Shown: in pieces, positions 24,344-31,483 of the stretch
How the letters are laid out: each line of letters opens with the position of its first letter
How positions within the stretch are numbered: position 1 is the stretch's first letter
Assembly (NCBI GenBank): GCA_028279945.1
Contig: JANQMT010000108.1
Location: 1-32,920, forward strand
Length of the DNA stretch: 32,920 nt
Direction of reading: 5' to 3'
From: JAKSCF01 sp028279945
GTDB taxonomy: Bacteria; Bacillota; Clostridia; Peptostreptococcales; JAAYPU01
Translations under genes and position numbers: made by a program
The notes under the pieces: generated by a model
What the model saw: the letters and a program-made list of their open reading frames with translations, nothing else
The model's database searches: none
What the model was told of the DNA's origin: nothing

Positions 24344-24547
24344 CTATCGTATCACTTTAAAATCTTCTCTTCTTTTATTAACTTTGTACTCTTGAAAAAT
24401 GTAATCCTGTTGGTAATCATAGTTTTTATGATCATCACTTTTTCTATCCTTATAAACCAATTCATCTATCAATTGATTGAAAAGAATAAAGAAAACATAT
24501 AACACTGGAACACATAAAAGTAATAAAAAAGATATCCTTAAATACAT
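24344..24547 (-). CDS. Small single-TM protein with basic, tyrosine-rich tail
   Basis: A 67-residue protein: an N-terminal hydrophobic helix (about 3-25, ISFLLLLCVPVLYVFFILF) followed by a charged tail (DRKSDDHKNYDYQQDY, then KVNKRRED). GGAG with eight-base spacing favours the ATG at 24547 over the one 24 bases upstream. It is 40 bases upstream of tmk on the same strand and may be the first gene of that operon. I do not recognise a family, and the gene could be taxon-restricted. Confidence 0.55.
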   Translation of the reverse strand: MYLRISFLLLLCVPVLYVFFILFNQLIDELVYKDRKSDDHKNYDYQQDYIFQEYKVNKRREDFKVIR

Positions 24548-24645
24548 TATAATCACTCCATACCAAATCATTTAGTATTTTATCTTACAATCATTATATT
24601 AGAGGGAATAAAAGTAATCAACAAAAGAATATGCAGAAAAATATT

Positions 24646-25485
24646 TTAGAGTATACAACTCACCTTATTTACCCCAATACTTTTAGCTAACTCTACTAAT
24701 TGAGACATCTCTTTATCTTCCGGGATTTTTCCATCCATCTTTTGTTTTTGTTCCTCAGTTAATCCCAAAGTATGCACTTTAATCAGCTTATACTTAACAT
24801 TTGGATATCCTTTGAGGATTTTAGACACTTCTTTTACCGTTTTTTCTGCATCCATATCCTTTACAATAACGGTTCTTACCTCATAGACCTTGTCCAATTT
24901 AAGCAAGTACTTTAAATTATCTACATGCTGATTATTTTTAGTCCCGCACAAAACCTCTAAACAATCCATTGATTTGATATCTATCATAAACCGGTCTGTT
25001 ATTTCTATCAAGCCTTGGCATGTTTCCTTGCTAAAAAAGCCGTTGGTATCTACAAAGCAAGTCAAGCCCATAGGCTTGACTCCTCTAAAGAGCTGAACAA
25101 CAAAATCCTTCTGCAAGGTAGGCTCTCCACCGGACACTGTAATTCCCCGAATAAAAGCCTTATAAGATTGAATTTGTTCAATAAGCTGCTCTACTGTATA
25201 AAGTTTTGCCTTTGGTGAAGCACTCAATCTGCAAGTACGAATACATGCATCACAGGCAATACATAAATCTTCATAAAAAACAACCTTGTCTTTTTCTCTT
25301 TTTAGTGCACCGCCGGGACACTTTTCTATGCATGCCATACAATGATTACAAACATGTATGGTCTCCGGGTTATGACAATAAATACAGTTAATATTGCATC
25401 CTTGAAAAAATATGGCATACCGATTACCGGGACCATCAACGTTTGAAAAAGGTATAATTTTATTAATAACCGCCTTACTTTCCAT
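24646..25485 (-). CDS. yjjW: Glycyl-radical enzyme activating enzyme, YjjW type
   Basis: A 279-residue radical SAM activase that installs the glycyl radical on its partner enzyme. The radical SAM cluster is C30/C34/C37 (QGCNINCIYCHN), and SGGEPTLQ is the SAM-binding GGE motif. An inserted ferredoxin-like domain carries two further 4Fe-4S sites (C46/C49/C52/C56 and C75/C78/C81/C85), as in activases of the YjjW and glycerol-dehydratase types. The N-terminal IIPFSNVDGPGNR matches E. coli YjjW. The frame is open to 25518, but the ATG at 25485 overlaps the end of the enzyme gene by 11 bases, gives the family N-terminus and implies coupling. Confidence 0.9.
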   Translation of the reverse strand: MESKAVINKIIPFSNVDGPGNRYAIFFQGCNINCIYCHNPETIHVCNHCMACIEKCPGGALKREKDKVVFYEDLCIACDACIRTCRLSASPKAKLYTVEQLIEQIQSYKAFIRGITVSGGEPTLQKDFVVQLFRGVKPMGLTCFVDTNGFFSKETCQGLIEITDRFMIDIKSMDCLEVLCGTKNNQHVDNLKYLLKLDKVYEVRTVIVKDMDAEKTVKEVSKILKGYPNVKYKLIKVHTLGLTEEQKQKMDGKIPEDKEMSQLVELAKSIGVNKVSCIL

Positions 25486-27001
25486 CTTTTCTTGTTCTTC
25501 TCTTAAATACATTCGCATTTTTATTGGTTCCTTGACCCATTGCAGTGGTATCTCTTAATACGGCTTTACCATTTAAGTATTTTTGTATTTCACTCTTTTT
25601 AACTAAATAACCTGTGACACGAATTAGATCAGAGTTTTGTAAATAAGTAGTGATATATCTATACCCGCTGTCAAAGGCTCCATTGATGATATCTAGTAAG
25701 GCTTCCTTTTTATCTAAGTAAGTTTGATCAAAAGCAAAAAGGTCTCCTGTACCAGACGGAAAATATTTGTGAAATTGTCCTGCTTGCTTTACATGTACCG
25801 GTAACTCCGGTTCCTCACCTACCCGAATTCTATGGGCCGGTGTATTGCTCTTATCTTCATCACTTAAGTCAGCACCTACTTGAGCATGAAGGAGATATTG
25901 ATGATCCGTTCTTTCTACATACACCCCTGTATGCTCTTGGACCGACTTATCCATTACTTCCATGATTTTATGGCCTATTTCATCGCCTCTATCTGAAGAC
26001 CCAAATGTTTCATTAAGCCCTTCAATTTTTAGAATATGATTAACAGCATCTGCTAAACCCACCATACCAAACATTGCTGTAAAGTTTTCTCTCTTAATAA
26101 ACTTCTCTTGAACTAAAAAGGATGTTTCAAAGAAATTAGATTTTTCCACTAAAAATTTTATTCTCTTATCCATGATACTCAACATGACGGTACTCACTTT
26201 AGGCAAAGCTTCATTAAGAAGCTCATCCAATGAAGATGTAGCCCTAGCAATAGTTCCCAGTCTTAGTCTTGGCAGCGTGTACGCTCCGCCGGCAAGGGGT
26301 AATGCATTATAGCAGCTCACAATAGCATGCTCTCCTACATCCTTGCAATATTGTTGGTTGTTGCTAAAAGAAGGTTTAGCGACTCTTAAACAGGCTTCTA
26401 TTGCTTTTAGCGCAAAGTCTTTATCTGTCACTGACCGATCATATTTTATCGTCATATTGGGTGTAGGGTTTTTAAGCTCTATAACAGCTTTTAAAATCAA
26501 TTCACCGGCTTTAGTCTTTTTAGGACCAATGTCGGCATGGCAAAATGAATCTGTAATGGTTTTGTCTACATGGTTTAAAAATCTCTTTATCTTAACATAG
26601 TCTATTTCTTCATCTGTAATGAAAGGATCAATTAATCTGTCTAAATGTCCGATAAAAACCGGGAAAGATGTAATGGATGGTACATGGTGATATAAAATTA
26701 ATAACCCATCTAATAATTCGTCTAAATTTTGAGGAGGCTCTAAATCTAAAAACTCACATCCATTGGTTACAAACACAGTATAATCCGGTACGATGTATCT
26801 AGGTCGATATATGGCATAGCCTTCGTTTAAATCACAGATCCAATCATTCTCAATATATTTCATCTCTTCTTCACTAAAATTCAATAGTTCCATAGGATCT
26901 ATAAGCCTTTCGGCAATATTGGCTAAACCAAACAGCTTTTGCTGATACGTTAGTGTCGTACTTGTTGCAGTGGTTACTATATCATCAATTTTAGATCTCA
27001 T
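25475..27001 (-). CDS. yjjI: Glycyl radical enzyme of the YjjI (DUF3029) family
   Basis: A 508-residue glycyl radical enzyme, shorter than pyruvate formate-lyase and close to E. coli YjjI in size. The radical glycine is G464 in RVTGYLVKKSE, near the C-terminus. The likely thiyl-radical cysteine is C230 in VSCYNALPLAGG. The reaction of this family is not established to my knowledge; a role near nucleoside/deoxyribose metabolism has been suggested by E. coli gene order only. The start at 27001 is chosen because AAAGGAG has nine-base spacing to it; an in-frame ATG lies ten codons upstream. The enzyme and activase form a two-gene operon. The enzyme is oxygen-labile in its active form, which supports anaerobic growth. 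Confidence 0.88.
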   Translation of the reverse strand: MRSKIDDIVTTATSTTLTYQQKLFGLANIAERLIDPMELLNFSEEEMKYIENDWICDLNEGYAIYRPRYIVPDYTVFVTNGCEFLDLEPPQNLDELLDGLLILYHHVPSITSFPVFIGHLDRLIDPFITDEEIDYVKIKRFLNHVDKTITDSFCHADIGPKKTKAGELILKAVIELKNPTPNMTIKYDRSVTDKDFALKAIEACLRVAKPSFSNNQQYCKDVGEHAIVSCYNALPLAGGAYTLPRLRLGTIARATSSLDELLNEALPKVSTVMLSIMDKRIKFLVEKSNFFETSFLVQEKFIKRENFTAMFGMVGLADAVNHILKIEGLNETFGSSDRGDEIGHKIMEVMDKSVQEHTGVYVERTDHQYLLHAQVGADLSDEDKSNTPAHRIRVGEEPELPVHVKQAGQFHKYFPSGTGDLFAFDQTYLDKKEALLDIINGAFDSGYRYITTYLQNSDLIRVTGYLVKKSEIQKYLNGKAVLRDTTAMGQGTNKNANVFKRRTRKDGK

Positions 27002-27016
27002 TATTTCCATCTCCTT

Positions 27017-27176
27017 TTCATGACCTAACATGAAGCCCTAACACGAAATTTCTAATTTCGATGTAGGCCTCATACAGAAACTCTCCAATATCGATTGGCT
27101 AAGAGTTTTTCAGTTTAATTTTAATTACGCCGTAGGTCAGATGTCGCGAAATAGAAATGTCCCATTTCGTCATGAA
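27017..27176 (-). other. 160-bp structured element between promoter and ribosome site of the yjjI operon
   Basis: The element has perfect 8-bp terminal inverted repeats TTCATGAC (27017-27024) and GTCATGAA (27169-27176). Inside are three hairpins: CGAAATT/AATTTCG (27044-27060), AACTCT-CCAAT/ATTGG-AGAGTT (27079-27107, loop ATCG, three-base bulge), and CGAAAT/ATTTCG (27147-27169). As minus-strand RNA its 3' end abuts the AAAGGAG site. TGACCTA (27139-27145 in reverse) could pair with TAGGTCA next to that site, competing with the terminal helix. It is either a MITE-like repeat or a cis-regulatory leader. It matches no riboswitch class I recall. Confidence 0.5.
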
Positions 27177-27478
27177 TCCAACAACATCTCATACCATATT
27201 ATATGCAAAATATACACTAAAATCAAATAAGATCCTACTATAAACTTGCTTTTAAAAATCCATCATCGAGGACACCAATACTCTTGTTTTTGTGAAAAAC
27301 CAGACAATAAAAAATGAGACCAATAAAACGCACCCACAACATAAGATTATTTCTGATCTCAGTAATACTTTTTGATTAGATAGTCTTCAATTGGTATCAA
27401 AATATAAAGATTCGCTGCAATAAGTAAAGCACTTACTGCAGCAATTGAAATAATAAGATTTTCCGCTAATCTACTGAT
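27170..27478 (-). pseudogene. Possible decayed membrane-protein gene downstream of ridA
   Basis: Directly after the ridA TAG the same frame stays open for 39 codons (27478-27359). It reads like a membrane protein: LIISIAAVSALLIAANLYIL then PIEDYLIKK. A shift of frame continues with hydrophobic IILCCGCVLLVSFFIVWFF to a stop at 27252. A third frame carries IVGSYLILVYILHIIWYE up to 27170. No start codon or ribosome site is seen. The frame-hopping hydrophobic stretches suggest a broken gene, but AT-rich DNA gives such readings by chance, and the last part overlaps a promoter. Confidence 0.3.
27198..27226 (-). promoter_or_regulatory. Promoter of the glycyl radical enzyme operon
   Basis: On the minus strand TTGATT (27226-27221), a 17-base spacer and a perfect TATAAT (27203-27198). 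Transcription would begin near 27191 and include the whole structured element, giving a leader of about 190 bases before the start at 27001. Confidence 0.6.
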
Positions 27479-27877
27479 CTAAACCATTGCTGTAACTTCA
27501 AGCTCAACAACACAGTCAGGACGAGCCAATGCAGCTACTCCAATCAAACTTGTTGCAGGTTTACATCCCCATTCTTTCAACTTATTAGAGAACACAGTAA
27601 CATTAGCATGAGTGAATGCTTCAATATTTGTAGTATAATAGGTTATTCTTACAATATCAGATAGTTGTACATCCGACTGCTCAAATAATGTTTCAAGGTT
27701 TTTGATAATTTGATTGATCTGCTTCACCATATCATCGGGATGAAGTAAGTTTCCATCATCATCTACCGATATCTGCCCTGCACAAAACAGCATTCGTTGT
27801 GCACCGGTAATTTCATTTGCTTGAACAAAACCAAATTTGTCTTGCCATGTCCATGGATTAATAATTCTTTTTTTCAT
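27479..27877 (-). CDS. ridA: RidA/YjgF/YER057c/UK114 family protein
   Basis: A 132-residue RidA-fold protein. The family hydrolyses reactive enamine/imine intermediates from PLP enzymes or serves related deaminase roles. It has the typical FCAGQISVDDDGNLL segment, TTNIEAF and the C-terminal ALARPDCVVELEVTA, whose Arg and Glu match the active-site pair of RidA-type members. An upstream GTG (27895) is in frame but abuts the AAAGG ribosome site, so the ATG at 27877 (MKKRIINPW) is preferred despite long spacing. It is a single gene with its own promoter. Confidence 0.88.
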   Translation of the reverse strand: MKKRIINPWTWQDKFGFVQANEITGAQRMLFCAGQISVDDDGNLLHPDDMVKQINQIIKNLETLFEQSDVQLSDIVRITYYTTNIEAFTHANVTVFSNKLKEWGCKPATSLIGVAALARPDCVVELEVTAMV

Positions 27878-27917
27878 ATTATAATAATTTTTCACCTTTC
27901 TAATTTATTTACTAATC

Positions 27918-27923
27918 ATTATA
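27918..27923 (-). promoter_or_regulatory. -10 box upstream of ridA
   Basis: A perfect TATAAT on the minus strand, 40 bases upstream of the ridA ATG. The best -35 (TTGATA) has a 14-base spacer, which is too short, so only the -10 is offered. Confidence 0.35.
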
Positions 27924-28036
27924 TACAGGTTAAAAATTATCAAATAGTAATAATGCGACATTCTATTCAGTTTTAATAAATAGTATAAAGCATTGAAATA
28001 GGAGCTTAAATATCGGATTACCTTTATACTTTTTAA

Positions 28037-28762
28037 TTAAATTTTTATGAGTTTTTTAAAAAATTTCTCAATTCGTCGTTTATAAAACTGCTCCATTGCA
28101 ATAATCATCAAAAACATCCATACCCATCCAAAAGCAAAACCGGCTAAAACATCACTCGCATAATGTACGCCTAAATATATCCTGCTGATGCCAATCATCA
28201 CAATTATAAAACCGATCATCCATGCAGATACCATCCTAATCAGTTTGTTATTTGAATTTCTTAAAATTAAATATGCTAAAAAACCATAAAAACACATACT
28301 CACCATGGCATGACCGCTGGGAAAACTAAAACTACTTTCCTCAACCAATCTTAGGATATCCGGTCTTTCCCTTTTGAAAATCAACTTTAATCCGTTATTC
28401 ATGAGCCACACCGTTACCAAATTAATTGAAATTACCCTGCCGTAAACAATAGCATTTTTGTTATTATTCCATGTCAATGCGTACACAATGACCGTTATTA
28501 ACACTAACGCATAGAATGAACCTAGATTGGTAATATACTTCATAAAGATGGTCATGTGATACGACATATTAGACGTAACCATCTCATATATCCAAGTATC
28601 AAAATCTTTTAATTGATTTTGGATAAGAAGGATGCTTAAATTTAAAAATACCATCAACCCAATTATTATCAATGCAAAATAACTCTTATAACCTTTTGTG
28701 AATTTCAAAGTAAAGAACAAAACAACTATTAATAATGCATTTACAAATAAAAAAATGTCCAT
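28037..28762 (-). CDS. Membrane PAP2-family phosphatase
   Basis: A 241-residue integral membrane phosphatase of the PAP2 superfamily. These enzymes dephosphorylate phosphatidic acid, undecaprenyl pyrophosphate or related lipids on the outer face of the membrane. All three catalytic motifs are present: KLIFKRERP, SFPSGH and SRIYLGVHYASD, with six predicted helices. The frame extends 11 codons further upstream, but TTAGGAGG sits just before the ATG at 28762, so that start is used. It stands alone. Whether it acts on undecaprenyl pyrophosphate or phosphatidyl lipids cannot be told from sequence. Confidence 0.9.
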   Translation of the reverse strand: MDIFLFVNALLIVVLFFTLKFTKGYKSYFALIIIGLMVFLNLSILLIQNQLKDFDTWIYEMVTSNMSYHMTIFMKYITNLGSFYALVLITVIVYALTWNNNKNAIVYGRVISINLVTVWLMNNGLKLIFKRERPDILRLVEESSFSFPSGHAMVSMCFYGFLAYLILRNSNNKLIRMVSAWMIGFIIVMIGISRIYLGVHYASDVLAGFAFGWVWMFLMIIAMEQFYKRRIEKFFKKLIKI

Positions 28763-28973
28763 AAATCCTCCTAACAATAATATTAACGGTGACAAAGAAC
28801 CACCCCTAAATATTTATAGGCTTTTGTAAATATGATTGTATTAAACTATATCCTCACAAACTACAAATCATGCTTAATATTTCTAAAAAATATAATAAAC
28901 CCTCCAGTTCATTTCTGAAGAGCCTATATTATTAATTATAAAAAAAATGTAAATTCGGTAGTAGTATTTTGTG

Positions 28974-30080
28974 TCAACATCTCACCATATTCTTTCCATC
29001 TTTTTTTGCCTGATAAAGCAATAAATCTGCGCGATGAAGTAATGAATGCGCATCGTCATCAGGTAATAATGATGCTACTCCAAAACTACAGGTCACTTCA
29101 TCTACATTATTAAAAGAGTAACCTTCTATTGCTTCTCTCAACCGTTCTGCTAATTCCATTGCTTCATCTATTTGGGTATGAGGCAGCAAAATGGTAAACT
29201 CTTCACCACCCCATCTGGCAAACACATCGGTTTGTCTGATAATACTCTTAATAAGATTTACCATATCTAAAATAATTTTATCTCCGATAAGATGTCCGAA
29301 ATTATCATTGATTGTTTTAAAATTATCCAAATCCAATATAATTAACGATATATTCGTCTGGTATCGACTTGCATATTGAATCCATTTTTCTAGTTCCTCA
29401 TCAAATTTCTTTCTATTGAAAATCCCTGTTAAAGCATCGGTAATGGTCAGCTTGATTAGCTCTTTATCACTTAGATATTGCTTTCTCTTAATAACATTCC
29501 ATTGAAATGATGAATAACTGCTCAATACAATAACAATAATCATATAAATAATTACAGCAGAAGCTTCTGATAAATCAATCCTCTCTATACACATAAAAGC
29601 CATGACAAAAAATCCACTACTAATGAGTAGTGCATTCAACACCATATTAATCCATCGATTCGGAACTATAAAAATCGCCATAACAATGACCATAGCACTA
29701 AAAGCTTGAATCAAAAAACTAGGCGTATCATACTGATAAAAAATAATAAAAAATAGCAAAGACGCAATGATTTCTCCTATGGTAATCAAAATAATGATGG
29801 TTCTGTAGTTTTTAATTTTTTCAATTCTTAAACAAAATAACAACATGTGAAGTGAGAAAAGCATTCTGTTAATAAATATCATAAGGAACTTTTTTGGATT
29901 CTTAATCAAAAAATAATCATGAATAATAAAGAGAAGATACAATATTCCAAAAATAAGTAGAATTGGTTTTAATATTTTTATAGCTTTTCTAATTTCTTGG
30001 TTAAAATACTCTCTTTCTAAATCTTTGTCTACAAATTCGCCTAAAGCATTTGTTAACTTGAGATTTTTTTTATCTTTCAA
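28974..30080 (-). CDS. Membrane diguanylate cyclase (GGDEF)
   Basis: A 368-residue protein with about six N-terminal transmembrane helices (roughly residues 33-205) and a C-terminal GGDEF domain (about 210-368). The active-site loop is GGEEF (in FARWGGEEFTILLP), and the RxxD product-inhibition site (RQTD) lies five residues upstream, as required for feedback by c-di-GMP. DALTGIFNRKKFDEEL is the conserved start of the domain. The start is TTG at 30080, with GGAG nine bases upstream. That TTG overlaps the TGA of a preceding small ORF. It is likely active in c-di-GMP synthesis. The membrane part has no sensor domain I can name. Confidence 0.92.
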   Translation of the reverse strand: MKDKKNLKLTNALGEFVDKDLEREYFNQEIRKAIKILKPILLIFGILYLLFIIHDYFLIKNPKKFLMIFINRMLFSLHMLLFCLRIEKIKNYRTIIILITIGEIIASLLFFIIFYQYDTPSFLIQAFSAMVIVMAIFIVPNRWINMVLNALLISSGFFVMAFMCIERIDLSEASAVIIYMIIVIVLSSYSSFQWNVIKRKQYLSDKELIKLTITDALTGIFNRKKFDEELEKWIQYASRYQTNISLIILDLDNFKTINDNFGHLIGDKIILDMVNLIKSIIRQTDVFARWGGEEFTILLPHTQIDEAMELAERLREAIEGYSFNNVDEVTCSFGVASLLPDDDAHSLLHRADLLLYQAKKDGKNMVRC

Positions 30081-30277
30081 GGATCATCGCTCCAGTCTTC
30101 TCTTGGAACTTGAGCTTGAGCTGGTATCCTGTGCGTAAGGAATACCACCTACTCTAAAGTAATAACAGTGGCTGCAATCCAAGCTTGTCCTTTTTGCTTG
30201 CCCTTTATATCACAATATGCCTTTTCTTTAAGATAAGATATAGATATGTGTGGACTTTTAGTATAATTTTTCTCCAT
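30077..30277 (-). pseudogene. Small ORF with in-frame TAG, overlapping the diguanylate cyclase start
   Basis: From the ATG at 30277 a frame runs 42 codons (MEKNYTKSPHISISYL to GQAWIAATVITLE), meets TAG at 30151-30149, then continues 23 codons (VVFLTHRIPAQAQVPREDWS then DDP) to a TGA that overlaps the TTG start of the cyclase (TTGA). Both halves look protein-like, and the second is coupled to the next gene. Either the gene carries a nonsense mutation, or a 42-residue product is real and the rest is chance. TAG is used as an ordinary stop elsewhere in the window. Confidence 0.45.
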
Positions 30278-30293
30278 TTTCTTTCATATTATT

Positions 30294-30323
30294 AGTATAC
30301 AATATTAACTATTCGTTTGTAAA
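30294..30323 (-). promoter_or_regulatory. Promoter for the small ORF and diguanylate cyclase
   Basis: On the minus strand TTTACA (30323-30318), an 18-base spacer and TATACT (30299-30294), 17 bases before the ATG at 30277. The position fits a promoter for the small ORF plus the cyclase. Confidence 0.5.
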
Positions 30324-30355
30324 AAACAATCAACTACAAAACCTCGACAATTTTT

Positions 30356-31249
30356 TTATTGATACACTACAGCAGTTGTCATTCCTCCAAGAGGCAGTGT
30401 CAAATTATTGCTAATATGATGCGGCAAATGACAATGTAAAGGCCACCTCCCAGGATTATCGGCATTAAACTCTATATCCACCGTTATTCCCGAAGATACT
30501 AAAACCGTATTTCTCAATAACTGGTTTTCTTTTCTTATAGCATTACCATCATAAGCAGTAATGTAAAATTGGTGACCATGAAAATGTATCGGATGATTAC
30601 CCATACTGACATTTCCAAAGCGTACTCTTACACGATCTTCACATTGAACAGGTAAAGGCATCGTATTTGGAAAGCATTTTCCATTCATAGTAAAGAAGTT
30701 TTGATCCATAGAAAAAGGATTGATGGTATAAGTACCTTTCTTTAGAGTCCCTTTAGGCATATTCATTAAATGAAAAGCACCCAGCATAAGAAAATAATCT
30801 TTCTTCATAGGTTCCTCTTTAGGATCTAATATAATCAATGCACCTTCTAACCCCATCATGTCTTGAAATACAGTATAATAATGGGCGTGATACATATGCG
30901 TACCCGGTGGATTGGTTATCTTAAAGTGATAATCAAAGTAACAATTGGGCATTATTTTTGGTGATGACTCAATATCAGGCACACCGTCCATGACATTAGG
31001 CACATCTAATCCATGCCAATGAACACTGGTAGGTTGAGGTAATCTATTATACACCCTAATACAAACCTCATCATCCGGATACACCAATATCGTGGGCCCC
31101 GGACTGCTCCCATTATACCCCCATGCATTCATATAAATTCCCGGTAAAATCTCAGTAATAACAGGCTCCGCAATTAACTCAAAATGCTTAACCCCATTTT
31201 TCAAAATAAAAGGCAAATTCTTCAATTGAGGCGTAATCACCATCCCCAT
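30356..31249 (-). CDS. Two-domain multicopper oxidase
   Basis: A 297-residue copper oxidase, about the size of two-domain (small) laccases rather than the usual three-domain form. All four copper motifs are present: HWH (77-79), HAH (121-123), HPIHFH (219-224) and HCHLPHH (272-278, with C273 for the type 1 site); M290 is a possible axial ligand. No signal peptide is visible, so a cytoplasmic location is predicted, which is unusual for the family. GGAGGGAAGGAGG serves the ATG at 31249 or one two codons later. It may detoxify copper, phenols or oxygen. The neighbours give no clue. Confidence 0.9.
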   Translation of the reverse strand: MGMVITPQLKNLPFILKNGVKHFELIAEPVITEILPGIYMNAWGYNGSSPGPTILVYPDDEVCIRVYNRLPQPTSVHWHGLDVPNVMDGVPDIESSPKIMPNCYFDYHFKITNPPGTHMYHAHYYTVFQDMMGLEGALIILDPKEEPMKKDYFLMLGAFHLMNMPKGTLKKGTYTINPFSMDQNFFTMNGKCFPNTMPLPVQCEDRVRVRFGNVSMGNHPIHFHGHQFYITAYDGNAIRKENQLLRNTVLVSSGITVDIEFNADNPGRWPLHCHLPHHISNNLTLPLGGMTTAVVYQ

Positions 31250-31426
31250 CCCCTCCTTCCCTCCTACTTCAACTTATGTACAACCTCTGAGAAATAGAAT
31301 TAAAATAATGAACATAATAGCTCAAACCGTAAAATAATACTCAAAATTGAATATAGGTGACTAACTATAAAAAGTCAATAGTTTAATGAAAAAATATATA
31401 GAACTAAAAATGTGCATAGCAAACAA

Positions 31427-31453
31427 GCCTTTCAAAAAAACTGTTTGAAAAGC
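31427..31453. other. Hairpin between multicopper oxidase and transposase
   Basis: TTTCAAA (31430-31436) pairs with TTTGAAA (31444-31450), extended by GC/GC with one mismatch. It lies just after the transposase stop and may be its terminator or near the element's end. The rest of 31250-31483 holds nothing recognisable. Confidence 0.35.
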
Positions 31454-31483
31454 AAGAAAAAATTATCTGATTACATTACTCAA

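Noticed and set aside
27017..27176. Known riboswitch, in particular the ZTP (pfl) type, because the gene behind it is PFL-like
   Set aside because: The conserved cores of the ZTP, glycine, TPP or c-di-GMP classes are not visible. The call is left as an unclassified structured element.
28815..28928. 8-bp inverted repeat TATAGGCT/AGCCTATA, 98 bp apart, between the PAP2 and diguanylate cyclase genes
   Set aside because: It is short and far apart in AT-rich DNA, so chance is a sufficient explanation.
30077..30277. Pyrrolysine or selenocysteine readthrough at the in-frame TAG
   Set aside because: TAG ends several clearly bona fide genes here (ubiA, ABC permease, ridA), and no pyl genes are seen. 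A nonsense mutation is simpler.
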